Below are positions 1 through 11,474 of a stretch of 64,000 bases of DNA, one piece after another. Origin of the DNA: Prorocentrum cordatum (lineage: Eukaryota; Sar; Dinophyceae; Prorocentrales; Prorocentraceae); contig CAUYUJ010014346.1 of the NCBI GenBank assembly GCA_963575745.1, positions 215,856 to 279,855 on the forward strand. Reading direction: 5' to 3'. Under the pieces are notes generated by a model. That model made no database searches. It was not told where the DNA came from and saw nothing but the letters and a program-made list of their open reading frames with translations. Position numbers and translations under genes: made by a program. The stretch's first letter is position 1, and each line of letters begins with the position of its first letter.

Positions 1-774
1 TGGATATGCCCCTCGATAAAGAAGAGGATAGGAATGAGGAGGATGAGGATGACAGGAATAGCAGGCTTGGCAGGATGATGAGGAGGAGAAGGAGGAAAGG
101 GGGAGGAGGGGGGATGGCGTGAGCTGGGCAGTTGGGGATCGCCCCAAGGAGGGCGATGGCCTCACCGACATCGCGTGGGAGGGGGTATCCGTTCACCCCC
201 TCCTCATTCCCCCTCATCCTCCTCTTCCGCCTCTACATTGCATTCCTCCTCCTACCCCGCCTTTTGATCCTCCTCCTCCTCCCCCTCCTCTTATCCCTCC
301 TCCACATATTTCCTCTCGATCCCCTCATTCCCTTTCCATCCGTCCTCGCGTCCCCCTTCCACTCATCCTCATCATCCTCGTCCTCCTCCTCCCCGTCCTG
401 CCCATCCCCCACAGGTTCCTCCAGCCAAGTGAGCTGCGCGGAGCGAACGCTCCACGGGGCCGACCGCGAGCTGTCAACTGCTCGCCTGGTCGGGCGGGGT
501 TGCAGGGATGCGCGACGGAGCGCGCATCCGACTGCATTGAATCATTCAGAGCATTTCAGGCTCGCGTCATGCGAAATTGTGATCCCTCGATGTCGTTCCT
601 CCCTGAATCATCATGCCTGTCAGCCTGCGGTCGTTCTGATCGATGGTGGTTCGAAGTTAGTCTCGCATTTTTTTCCTGAGCGTGTTGGGATCCCGTTGGT
701 CCATTATGAGTTTTATCAAGATAAAAACTAGATTGACGCCGACAGACACACTACCGCACATACAAACCTATGGT
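1..774. other. Upstream non-coding region with purine and pyrimidine tracts
   Basis: Positions 20-115 are GGA-rich and 185-410 are a CCT/TCC-rich pyrimidine tract. Both give long artefactual open frames rich in Pro, Leu and Ser. From 420 to 730 the sequence is of mixed composition and I see no exon with a convincing codon pattern or splice sites. Confidence 0.6.
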
Positions 775-950
775 CTGACAAAACCAGACGTCAGCCAGAC
801 GTCTGGTGTGACGTCTGACAATGATCTGACGTCTGTCTGACGTCAGACGGTAAATCTGACAAACATCAGACGTCAGACATTTGTCAGATAAAACGTCTGA
901 CGTCTGTCTGACGTCAGACAGACGTCAGATCGGTGTCAGATCAGGCACTC
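775..950. repeat. Cluster of GACGTC/TGACGTCA palindromes
   Basis: Within about 175 bp the self-complementary core GACGTC recurs about ten times, several times as TGACGTCA or as CAGACGTCTG-type palindromes. It is spaced irregularly among TCTGAC and GTCAGA half-sites. The block lies about 300 bp upstream of the first exon of the 1248-5055 gene. TGACGTCA is the CRE/ATF core in other eukaryotes. Whether it has a regulatory role here or is only a degenerate palindromic satellite cannot be told from sequence. Confidence 0.6.
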
Positions 951-1247
951 CCCTCATACATCGATGGGCCTCAACCACGTTCAGTCGATGACATTTGAAT
1001 GCCATCAAATTATATTTTGATTTGTGTGTTTGCAGTCCCTGTTTGTCCCACCACATGGTTAGATTTGTAAAAAAAACATCGATATATTATCATGTGATCG
1101 ATTCCCACTGGTATTTTTTTCTGGTATGCCCTCCGAATAGCGTAGCAACTCAAATGTCAACGACCACCGCCACCCCCCAGCTTCCTGGCTCGAGGCTGTT
1201 TCTTTCCAGGAGGCCAGGCCTCCCCCAGACGAGCAGCAGGCAGCAGC

Positions 1248-2093
1248 ATGGCCAAGGCCGCGCTCAAGAGGCCCTCGGCTGCTCCGATGCAGAGCGCGAA
1301 GAAGTTGGCGAAGCTGGCGAAGCCGAGCGGGACAGCCGCGGGCATCAAGGGCAAGAACAAGAAAGTGTGAGACGGGACTAACAATTGTTCGATCACCCCG
1401 TACTTGTCCCCCTCACATCCCTCAGAACTATCAAACCCAGGGGTCGTGAGGATGAGGAAAATAAGGAGGAGGATGGGGATGTCGTAGAGGGACGGGAGTA
1501 ATGGGGCCGACGGCAAGGAGTATGATTAGGCGGATTATGGGGAGGAAGGGTTTAAAACGCCAGGGCGACGACGACGACGACATCGCCCCGTTCCTCCCCA
1601 GGTGGGACGTCGCGAAGCTCGCGCACGAGGCCAGCAAGTGCGACGACATCGAGGACAAGGTGAAGTTGTTCCAGGAGCACGCCGACGAGATGAACATGGG
1701 CCACCTGAAGGCGATCTTCACGCAGCCAGAGCTCAGGTTCGCGGGTCAATTCGGTGCTCCAAATGCGGCAGGGATGACGTGCAGACATGCGCGGCGCGTC
1801 ACACGATGGCCATGCGTGTCTGAGTGTGACCTGCGGTGCATGTTTGCGTGCCAACCTTGCTCCTCGCGGGAACCGAAATACCCCCCCCCCCCCCAAACAG
1901 GCTGTTGTACGGCCGCTTCGCCACGGCGAGGAAGAAGAACGAGACCGCCGAGGAGCTGTACAACCAGGCGGTTCAGGGGCAGTTGGGCAAATGTGAGAAA
2001 TTGAAAGAACTCGAGGCGACGTCGCGACGACAGACGCGGTAGTAGCACATCAGGTTCTTAACCATTCGTCTGCGATTGCACGGGATGCGATCC

Positions 2094-2124
<31 letters not shown>

Positions 2125-5055
2125 GACGTGATAATTGTGAGGTCGCAGCTCGGACGATGGGTGTGGGATGACCTTGAGAGTTGGAGAAATGGTGACATTT
2201 CAAGTAATTGGTGTTGGAGGATGAGGTGGAGAATGGGGAGGTAGAGGAAGCATGTGAGGATGATGGGGATGAGCGAATTGATTTGGGGGTTGGGGCATGC
2301 GATCCTTATGCCTCGCCACTGGAGCCCCAGGCGGATAGCCTCCCCGCTGGCGGCGGCAAGCAAGTGGCGAAGGCCAAAATGCTGATGGGGTTCTTGGTGG
2401 ACCCAGAATTGGGGGACACGTTCCTCTCCGTGACGCAGCGCTTGCAATTCAGCGAGGCCGTCTCGCGCGAGGAGGAGTGGATCAGCCGCAAGCAATTGCT
2501 CGACGCGTTCGACGAGAGCGAGGCGGAGGAGATGATCGCGGATGATAAGATTCAGGTTTTCGTTTGTTTCAAATCCTCATTATTATATTAGTTTCATGTA
2601 TCACCCCTCACCTCCTAACGACATCATCATCCCTCCATCTCCCCCTCCAGCTCCACGTCGTCCCTCCTCATCCTCCCCCTCCTCACTCATCCTCCCCCCT
2701 CTCCCTCGCACCGTTCTCCTCCTCCGCCCTCCTCCCTCCTCGTGCCCCCCCCCCATCAACTTATCGCACTCTGCTCCGCCTGGGGAGCCATAGGTGAGGG
2801 CCAACCCGATCAACCCGAGGCGCAAGCAGTACAAGATCATCCGCGACATTCGCAAGAAAAGCTTCACCCGCTCTAAGGAGCAAACGGGCACTGGCACAAA
2901 GGCGATCTCGAAGGATGCGTTCGACGAGATGGGCCTGGGGATCAGCGGGATGGCTCTTTCGGGTGATATGGCCGCGCACGGCAACTGGTGATTTAATTGG
3001 GAGCACCCCTCTTGCAACGATAAGTTTTTTTTGAAAAGCAGGTACGGCCACCATCCAAGCGACAACCTGTGAGGGCAACGACTGCCCTCGCGCGTTGTCG
3101 CCGCGCGGTTCCCCCCCTTTGCCCCGCTCCGAATCCAGCCCCATGTCCGAACCAGGCAGCATCGCCCACATGGGCCTCGATCTTCCTGGTGATGATGATG
3201 ACGATGAGCCGAAGCACAAGGGCCCGATCAAGAAGGCGAAGGGCCAGGTACCCCCTCCCCACACACAAACGGACACTCCCCGAACATTCAGCCCCCCCTC
3301 CCCCCTTCAACCGCCTCATCCTTGTCCTTGCGCCCCCCCCCTCTTCAACTCATCAGTCTTCTCCTCATCCGTCGTCTATCCACCCGCCTGTCGGCCTGCC
3401 CTGCCCGTCGTCGGCGCTGCCGATTCGCAAGAGAGACGCGCCTTCAAATAGGCGTCAAGGAGTGGGCCCCAAACCTTGTTAGAGTGCAGCGGAGCTTCGT
3501 GCCCGTCTGCCGCGAGCCTTGATTTGGGGAGCGGTCGTTATGGCAGATATCTAGCGCAGTTTGCGTGTCCACCCTTTCCACTTCGAAACCACCCTAGAAA
3601 TAAGCGCCACCGCTTCAGCCCTCGCGCCCCTGACCCGATGCGGGCCCAAAGCCCGAGAGCTGCAGCGAGAAACCGCTCCTGATAGTAGTTAGGGGATGCG
3701 GGGGAGAGGGAATTTCGTCGATCCAACATGTCCCCCCCCCCCCCATCCCTTTGACCAGAGGTCGCGGGCGCCACGAAGAAGGAGGTGAAGGTGGTGAAGA
3801 AGCACGTGGACACGATCAAGGGCATCAGCGTGAGCTCCACCAAGGCCCCCGCCAAGGCTTTGCAGGAGCTCGAGAAGGTGAGCAACGCAGCAAAGGAGAC
3901 TTGGATTTCAAAAAAATCGGGGCCCCTGAGAAAGCCAAAGCTGTAATGTACACCCCCCGTCCCAAGGGCACTTACGACGGGCCCCATGAGAGGACAAACG
4001 CGAATGTAGTAGCCAGATGCGGGGCCCTCATACACACTTTTCTCGAGCGTCCCAGGCGGTTTGCGGACCCTCCCCAGGTGCCTCCCCCCCAATGTTTGAA
4101 GAGGCCCTTGGATGGCCCAGTGATGTTCCAAACGTGTATGAGGGCCCCGTCTCTCGTTTGCAGACGTGGCTTGCACCCAGAGAGGAGAGCAGCAGCGCCA
4201 TGATTTCGATCATCCGCACCGCCAGGCGCATGCCCTCGGAGGTCCCGCAGGGCGAGCTCGACAACATGAAGAAGGAATTGGCGTTGAATCACTGGCCCTT
4301 TTCTTTCGCCCCCCCCCTCAATCCATATCATCCGAACCTCCGCAAACACAAACAAACGCATACACAACACACGCAAACACATAACATACACACACCACAT
4401 ACACGCATACACCACACACAAACACAAACACACAAACACACACACACACGAACACACACGAAGACACACACACACACACAAACACACATACATACACACA
4501 ACACACAACACACATACACGACACACACACACAAGCACACACACACGCCTGCACAGTCGCACACACATACACACAACACAAACACACACACACACGATAT
4601 ACACACAACCACGCACAAGCACACACAAACACACGCACACCAACATCAAGAGGCTTCCCAAAGGCCCCAGGAGGCTTTCAATCGGCCCCCCCAGTCGGGC
4701 CCTGCCAGAGGCTCTGAAGGCCCCCCCCCCACACAGCCCGCCCTTACATGGACGAGTTGGGAGGTGAGAAACTGGAGGATGAGAGCGAGGAGGCTCCGAA
4801 CCAAACGAGGATGAGGAGACGGAGGTGGAGGAACTGGAGGAGGATGAGGAGGAGAGGAAGTTTTTGATCCAAACAAGCGCCTTGAGGAGGGGGAGGTGTT
4901 TAACCCGATAGGTGCTGGATGCGATGGAGAAGATCGGTGGCCAGGCCTCGGCCGCGCTGATGGAGGATGTCACGAACGTGGGCAACGCTCAGAAGCTGCT
5001 GACCGCTGCGAAGCAGGTGTTCTCGTCGGCGGGCGGCCTGCAGCTGATGCGATGA
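1248..5055 (+). CDS. Unidentified dinoflagellate gene, nine exons, basic protein of about 421 residues
   Basis: I assembled exons 1248-1364, 1564-1736, 1901-1970, 2331-2555, 2794-2987, 3139-3247, 3761-3877, 4164-4280 and 4912-5055. Phases agree at each junction, most donors are GT, the last appears to be GC, and all acceptors are AG. The start ATG opens MAKAALKRPSAAPMQSAKK, a Lys/Ala-rich tail. Next comes an acidic GDDDDDIAPF segment. The central part (EEEWISRKQLLDAFDESEAE, then NPRRKQYKIIRDIRKKS) looks helical and charged. There is a second acidic/basic run (DDDDDEPKHKGPIKKAKG), and the protein ends GGLQLMR-stop. Exon codons are strongly GC-ending, unlike the introns. I see no membrane segment and no named domain. 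Similar exon strings are, to my recollection, common in dinoflagellate gene sets, so this is probably a lineage-specific family. Exon 3/4 and exon 8 boundaries are the least certain. The last intron carries a CA microsatellite. Confidence 0.75.
2095..2123 (+). repeat. 29-base poly-G run in intron 3
   Basis: An uninterrupted run of G lies in the intron between exons ending 1970 and starting 2331. Its length is likely to vary by sequencing error or slippage. It could form G-quadruplex DNA or RNA. Confidence 0.9.
4325..4650 (+). repeat. CA-rich microsatellite in intron 8
   Basis: A degenerate (CA)n tract of about 320 bp with CACAA, CATACA and CACG variants. It opens His/Thr-rich frames on one strand and Val/Cys-rich frames on the other. 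These frames are by-products of the repeat. Confidence 0.9.
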
Positions 5056-5821
5056 GTATAGTAGCGCCAGCCTCTTCGGGACAAGGGTCCCCGAGTCCTC
5101 CCTGCAGGTGCCGCTTGCCTTCCCAAAGTAACAGGTGCCCCACCCCAGGACAGACCTCGGACAGTGGCATTGTTGCGAAGGCTCGAGGATGTGCCCCGAT
5201 CGACGGTCGCCCCACCAGCGTAGCAGGCAGCAGCGCAGGCAGCGCGCTGACATGCATTCAGGCAGCGCGCTGCACCAGCGCGCTGCATCAGCGCGTCCCA
5301 GCAGCGCAGGCAGCGCGCAGGCAGCGCCCGAGATGCTCGGCGCCAGCATGTAAGTTTTTTGCGGTGCGGATCGGTTGCATAGCTGGCCGATGGTCACACT
5401 GATAAAGAGTTCTGGCGAGGGGCGATCTGGATACTCAGATACAGCACACAACCGAAGCCTTCCCTCGCCCTCTTTGAATCGGGTTGGCTTCCCAATTGGC
5501 TCGAAGATAGCTGCGCCCGACGAGTCGCGGCCTGAAGCGCGAAGGCAATGTCAACCTTGTTGTGGCAACCACGAAGCGGCGAGAAGATAATTGCGCATTG
5601 CGCTCGCAGGGTACCGAAGCGCGAAGCTCGATGGCCCGAGTGGCGATGAGAATGTGTGACTGACCTCATTAGCACCGACGCCCGCAAATATTGCGATTGC
5701 AAGCGGTGCATCACACTGCATTCGTTTCAGCGTTGGCCAGTCTCCCCCCATCTTGCCTGTCCACGTGTTCCAGTCGTCTTGTCGGCTCGAGAGTTTCGGG
5801 GCGTGTCGGTCGATAACCAAG
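5056..5821. other. Intergenic region with a GGCAGCGCGC repeat
   Basis: Between the first two genes, 5215-5340 holds a degenerate tandem of GGCAGCGCGC and CAGCGCGCTG units, which are partly palindromic. The rest shows no exon I can support. A pyrimidine-rich stretch (TCTCCCCCCATCTTG, 5739-5755) lies about 70 bp before the next start codon. Confidence 0.6.
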
Positions 5822-8173
5822 ATGCCCCCGAAGAAGAAACGACGCTTGGAGGGCCCGCCCGTGGGCGGTGCTAGTTCGGACGACGCGTCGCCTGCAGCAC
5901 GCGACGGCCCGCGCACAGAGTTCAGCAACCTAGGTACGCACCTCTTGAAGGCATGGACCTGGGGCTTGGAACCAGCAACCGAGGTCCAGCGCCTCGCGCA
6001 CGCCGCATCCAAGGACGGCCTCAACCACCCAGAGGTTCAAAAACTAGCAGCCATGGGCCAGTACGGCCAATACCCAGGGAACATCCACGCCCAGCTGAAC
6101 ACCATGCTCGGGAAATCCTTGCTACCCGAGCCCCTCGACGTGAAGGTCCCTTGCGTGGACCCCAAAACGTCGGCACTCACAGAGGCCACGGCTGCGATAC
6201 TACTACCTCACGAATGGTTCTCCGCCATGTACCACAGGTACCCTTCGGAGTTTCACGACCTATTCGCCACCAGTCGCGTGGGCGACTTCTGGGCCAACGC
6301 ATCCAGGACACGTTTTTGGGGATTGACGCCCGTGCAGCTGGATAGAAGGAATTGTATGCAAGGAAAGCTAGGAGGAGGAGGAGGAGGAGGAGGAGGAGGA
6401 GGAGGAGGAGGAGGAGGAGGACGACCACGAGCTGCAGGGGAAGAGGGGGCAGGAGGGACAGAGGGAGGGATGGGGCGAGGGGAGGGGGAGGAAGGGGAAG
6501 GAGGAGGATGAGGAACGTGTACAGGATGGGTGGTAGAGCACGGCATGCAATAACAAAAAAACACATCCCAGGGAAGACCCTCGATTGTGTGGCCACCCCG
6601 CGTGGCGAATCAAGGACAGGGCCAGCACGTGCATACCTCTGCGGATCCACGGCGATGGAGCCGAGTTTCTCACGCGTGATTCCTTGGTAACTATATCGAT
6701 GACGGGGCTTCTCGCAACGGGCTCGACCAAGAGCCTGACCATGAGTCTCGTGTCGTGGCCTTTAAGCACCCGAGCGAAGGCAGCTAAGCACAATGGGAAA
6801 GACACTTTCGTTGAACTGTTCAATGTTATCAAATGGTCGCTGAACTCGCTGGCATCAGGTAAACACCCAGATAAAAATATCATTGCTATGCTAATCCCGT
6901 GGTTTCGTTCGTCGTGTCGTTCTCTCGTCTCCCCCATCTCAATCCATCTCCTTTTAAGCTGGCGCCACCCGCGGCGCGAGTTTGCGAGCCGCCTCTTCGC
7001 GCGACGCGGCCTTGCCGATGGGCGGCCGGACGGACGGGCAAGGAAGAGGCATGATCAGGGGGTCAGGGAAAGTGTTTATCAGTGAGGGGTCTTCCACAAG
7101 CGGGGGCCTTCGGTTTACCGAAGGGGTCGGATTGGAGAGGTGGCGCTTTGGACCCAGCCAGGCAACGGTTGGCAGGGCAATGGTTAACAGATAGTGCAAC
7201 TAAGTACCGCGGGTTTTTGTATGCGGTGCTCGGAGATTTAGAATTCTATTCATCGTATTTAGGCATGCCCGCGGCAGGGTCCGATGAATTCTGTTGGTTA
7301 TGCACATGCAACAAGAGCACCAGGCCCTTCAACGACTTTAGCGGTGACTCTCCAGGCCACTGGAAGCATCACCGCCGCCATTTTGTACCCGACCACCCTC
7401 TGTATGAGGTGTGGGGCGTCACCCCCGATACTCTGGCATTAGATTGGATGCACACCATGGACATCGGGGTGAGTGGGCACAGTATTGCTAACCTTTTTTA
7501 CGAAATCATTTTCGAGGAGGAAGCTGGGCCACGCGCGCAGAGGGTGGAGCGCCTATGGCGCCGCATCCAGGAGATTTACGTCGAAGAAGAGGTTGCGCAC
7601 AGGCTAGGGTCTTTCAAGTTGGGTCTGTTCCTGGTTGATGCAGACTCCCCCCATAAGGACTTTCCCGTGCTGGCCAAGGCTGTCAAAGCGGCCCAGTGTC
7701 GAGGCCTCGTGAAGGTGTGCGCGAGGTTGGCACACGAATACAACGATGGATCAGATGCCCACAGGATCCGCGCCCTGCAGTTTAAGTCCCTGGTAAAGCT
7801 TTATGAGATCGTGGAGGGGTGTGACATGTTCCTCACTGGCCCAGAAAGTGATCGTCTTAGGAAGTCGGCGGATGATTATCTTACTTGCTACCAATACTTG
7901 TCCGATCAGGCGTACAATTTGGTACCGCGGCCGAAGCTCAAATATTCAGTGGTGAACAAGCACCACTTTCTGTGGCACCTCGTGCGTCAGTCCGTGTGCG
8001 TAAATCCTCGTTTTACTTGGTGCTACCAGCCAGAGGATTTCCAGCGCTTCATCACGCGCGTGGGAAGTGGGTGTGCTGTGGGAACAGCGATCAACCAGGT
8101 TAGTAGGAAAGTTGCAGATCGGATTCGGTGCGGGAGACATCAGTTTGGCTTCGCCAACCCAACCGCCGATTAG
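5822..8173 (+). CDS. Dinoflagellate-expanded 'HGDG' family protein, three exons, possibly transposase-derived
   Basis: Exons run 5822 to about 6300, 6572-6858 (donor GTAAAC) and 7158-8173. The 6858/7158 junction is in phase. The start codon opens MPPKKKRRLEGPP, a classical basic NLS-like motif. Exon 1 has a conserved-looking block (LPHEWFSAMYHRYPSEFHDL). Exon 2 has IPLRIHGDGAEF and DSLVTISMTGLL. Exon 3 has GDLEFYSSYLGMP, a CWLC segment, DHPLYEVWGV, LDWMHTMDIGVSGHSIAN and KYSVVNKHHFLWHL. It ends at TAG 8171-8173, although a GTTAGT donor at 8099 leaves a further 3' exon possible. The HGDG ... GDLEY ... CxxC ... D-MH layout matches a large family I know from other dinoflagellate genomes. It resembles CACTA/Tnp2-type DDE transposases, but I cannot assign the catalytic triad, so function stays open. 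No frameshift is seen. Confidence 0.78.
6366..6512 (+). repeat. GGA microsatellite in intron 1 of the HGDG-family gene
   Basis: About 55 bp of pure GGA followed by about 90 bp of degenerate purine-rich repeat. It lies just after the last recognisable exon 1 codons, so an open frame runs on into poly-Gly. That extension is not likely to be protein. Confidence 0.85.
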
Positions 8174-9560
8174 CATTGGTAACAGAAGTGGTGGCTCAGA
8201 AAAAAATAGGAGGAGGACGAGGGGGAGGAGGAGGAGGAGGAGGGAGAGGAAGGGGAGGAGGACTTGAGGCGGAGGAGGGGGGGATGGCCAAGGAGGAGGA
8301 GGAGGGGCGAAGAGCGAGGAGGATGGAGAAGGAATGATAGGAAAAAATACATGGTGATTCTGGAAGGGAATCTCCTCATCCTCCTCCTCTGCCTCCTCTG
8401 CTCCCCTCTGCCTCCCCTCTTCCTCCTCTGCCTCCCCTCTTCCCCCTCCTCCTCCTCCCCCTCCTCCTCCTCCTCCCCTCCATTCCGCCTCATCCTCTCG
8501 CCCTCCTATATTTTCACTTGGTCCATCTCTCCATATCCTCCTCCCCCCTTTTCCCCTCCTCTTCCTCCCCTCCTCTTCCTCCCCCTCCTCCTCCTCCTCC
8601 TCCTCCTCCTCCCCCTCCTCCTCCTCCTCCTCCTCCTCCTCCCCCTCCTTTCTGGCCCCTCCACCCGCGCGCCTGCCCGCGGCGGGGCGGCGGACCTCGA
8701 GTTCACGCGGTGCTGCCTGGATTAGGCGTTCCAGCAGTCGCCCCCCCTCTCTCGCCCATCCCCCATTCGCGTGTCTAAGATGGCCGATTTCGATTGCGAA
8801 CAAAAACCTTAGCTTTTTTTGCATTTCGATATGCAAAAAAACTAACGCGCGCGATTTCACGATCACCGTTCCCTCGCTGGAAAGCACCCCCCCCTAGCCC
8901 ACTCCCTTGGCGGTCGCGCCCCCCCCCCCTCCCCCTGCCCCTCTGCAGGGCGACGAGGGAAACAGGGGCGGGGGAAGGAGGAGGAGGGGGAGGAGGAGGA
9001 GGAGGAAGAGGAGGAGGAGGAGGAGGGGGGACGAGGGGGAGGCAGAGGAGGAAGAGGAAGGAGGAGGAGGAGGAGGAGGAGGAGGAAGAGGACATGGGCG
9101 GGAGACGGAGGTTGGAGAAAATGGGGGACGAGAGGGAAAGAGCCTGGGGAGGAGGAGAAGGAAGAGGACGAGGACGAGGACCAAGATGACGAGGACGAGG
9201 GCAAATGGCGAGGGCAAGAGTGACGTCGAAGACGACGAAGACGAACTCCCTCCGATCCGTCCCCCCCCGCGCGTGCTGGGTGCGCCCGAACCCCGCGCTG
9301 GCCGCGCAGCCCGCGCCGCCAACGAGCTCCAGAAATAGCGCGTCGCCCTGCGCCCCGAGGAGCAGAAGGGGGGGGAACGAGGAAGTCTAGGGGGAGGAGG
9401 AGGAGGAGGGGGAGGAGGAGGAGAAGGAGGAGGAGGAGGAGAGGAGGAGAAAGAGGAGGAGAAGGAGGAGGGAGGTAAGCAGGAAGAGGACCAAGAAAGG
9501 CAGAAGGAGGAGGAGGGACAAGGGGAGGAGAAGCAGGACGTGAGCCAACACATTAGGAGG
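8174..9560. repeat. Alternating GGA and TCC microsatellite blocks
   Basis: 8205-8340 is GGA-rich, 8367-8660 TCC-rich, 8930-9200 GGA-rich and 9370-9540 GGA-rich. Facing GGA and TCC blocks could form long imperfect hairpins. Short mixed stretches in between (8660-8930 and 9230-9370) show no exon I trust. All long frames here are Glu, Arg, Gly, Ser or Pro homopolymers. Confidence 0.85.
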
Positions 9561-9589
9561 ATGACAAGGCGTACGAAACCAAGTATGCA

Positions 9590-9880
9590 TGCCCAAGGTA
9601 TGCAGATGTATGCATTTGTGCTGTGAGTATGTATGAATGTATACACGTGTGTAGTACGCAGTGGGCAGGTATGTTGGTGGGTATGTATGTAGGTAGGTAG
9701 GCAGGCAGGAACGTAAGTATGGGTATGTGCATATACCCGAATATATATATATATATATATACATTCATATATATATATATACACATATATATGGGTATAT
9801 GTGGATGGGTAAGCATGTATGTATGTAAATACGTGGGTGGGTAGGTAGGACTGCAGGGACGTATGATGCTTACTAAGCAA
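9590..9880. repeat. GTAT/ATAC repeat with TA core
   Basis: A degenerate GTAT/GGTA tetranucleotide repeat surrounds two alternating (TA)n runs at about 9737-9790. It is one of the few AT-rich spots in the window. Its boundaries with neighbouring purine repeats are sharp. Confidence 0.9.
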
Positions 9881-9948
9881 GTCTGAACGTATATGTATTG
9901 GGCGCGAGCGCGTACATGATGATGTAGTTTAACTCAGCGTACGTCGTC

Positions 9949-10190
9949 GATCTGCGACGGTCGGTAACGGTCGGTAACGGTCGGTAACGGTCGGTAACGG
10001 TTGGTTGTGGAAGGCTCGTTTGTCAGATTTGGCTCTGTAATTTTCTCGTAGGGCCGTTACCGACCGAGCCCGAAATCGGCTTGTCACCGTTACCAGGCGC
10101 GACTGGTCGCGACCGAAAATTTTTCGGTAACAGTCGGTATCGGTCGTTCCCACCCGCGCCCGAAAATTTTCGGTCGCGCATGATCTGGGA
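9949..10190. repeat. Ten-bp tandem GGTCGGTAAC followed by an inverted repeat
   Basis: Four to five head-to-tail copies of GGTCGGTAAC lie at about 9956-10000. The same motif appears inverted (CGTTACCGACC) near 10052. A clear inverted repeat follows: GCGACCGAAAATTTTTCGG at about 10109-10127 and CCGAAAATTTTCGGTCGC at about 10158-10175. The whole block can fold back on itself. Confidence 0.7.
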
Positions 10191-10199
10191 CGGGGGCGG

Positions 10200-10797
10200 C
10201 CGGGGAGGACGAGAGGGGGACGAGGGCGACGAGGATGGCGGCAACGAGAACGCCGACGACGGAAACGACAAGGACGTCCTCGGCCTGGGCCTGCGCTCTG
10301 GGCGGAGGTCGGCATGGCCGACGCGTGGCGCGCGCCGCCAGGCTCCGCGCTGCGGGCGCCAGCGACGCCAGCGACAGCAGCGACGGCGACGATGGCGGGA
10401 CGGCGACCCACCGCGAAGGCGACGACACAGCGGCGACGAGCACGGCGGCGACAGCGACTGACACGGCGGCGACAACAGCGGTGGCGACGGCGCCGCCGGC
10501 AGCGGCGACGTCAACGCCAACGACGGCGGCGACGGCGTCAACGCCGATGATGACGGCGGCGGTAGCGCCGACGACGGCAGCAACAACGGCGCGGACGGCG
10601 AAGACGACGGCGGCGACAGCGACAACAACTGCTGGGACGACACCGGCGACAGCAACGGCGGCGGCGACGGCGGCGACGACGGGGACGGCGACTGACGGCG
10701 AAGGCGAAGAGGACGACAGCGACAAAGACGGCGGCGACGGCAGTGGTGGTGACGGCGCCGCCGACAGCGACGGCGGCGACAGCGGCGACGGCAATTG
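10200..10797. repeat. GACGGC-type hexanucleotide-rich block
   Basis: About 600 bp is built from GACGGC, GGCGAC and CAACGG units with strong strand skew. It stays open in five or six frames as Thr/Ala, Asp/Gly or Arg repeats. Uniform hexamer content and openness in all frames argue that it is a satellite, not a gene. Confidence 0.75.
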
Positions 10798-11474
10798 ACG
10801 ACGTTGGCCCCTCGCGGGGACATAGTTATTGTGTTGACGTTCTTCGTCTATGTGTTCAAACAATTAGTAGTTCATTGTAGTCTCATGTGGTGTCGTGTGC
10901 TTTTATGTTGGGGTAATTTTCCTTTTGGTGCATGCGGGCAAACTCAAACATGGTCGGCCTGGGGCCTGGACCTTCAATGAACATATTCCTCATCCTCCTC
11001 CCTCCTCGTCCCGCCCCCTCCCCCTGCCCCTCCTTCTCCACCTCCTCCTCCGAATGCTCCTCCATACTCCCCTTTTTGGGGCTCGACGGTTTCCCCAGTC
11101 CTGAATTCAACTGCATGATTCTGCACATCCCTGATCAGGGCAACTCGCCTTGGCATCGTCTCTGGATGAGTTGGTGGAGTCACGCGAAGCGTCGAGAGTA
11201 TTATTCACTATGTGCTATGCCTGTCCTCGGGTGAATTTGGCAGGTGGGCAAGAGGGCACTCCCACACCCAACCAGCCCCCAGCCTGGGTGGGGAGGAGGG
11301 GGAGGTACCATTAACGCCCTACAGCGACAAGGAGGAAACCGCGCCAAGAGAAGGCTCGGGGTGCGTTTCCTGTGGCAAACATTGGCCCCCCCTTGCCAGC
11401 CCCCCCCCAAATGGCTTCTCGACGCTGCGTCCGCCCGTGACTACCCCCGGCGGCGGCGAGCACGGCCTCCTGAC
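10798..11474. other. No supported gene; short pyrimidine tract
   Basis: The stretch contains a TCC/CCT tract (10987-11070) and otherwise mixed sequence. The missing 3' exons of the minus-strand kinase might be expected here, but I found no C-lobe motif such as an HPW or RxT box. Confidence 0.5.

Noticed and set aside
9956-10000. Telomere-like repeat
   Set aside because: The 10-bp unit GGTCGGTAAC does not match the TTTAGGG-type repeat expected in dinoflagellates and is only 4-5 units long.
10235-10798. Thr/Ala-rich protein of 187 residues
   Set aside because: GACGGC hexamer repeat, open in nearly all frames.
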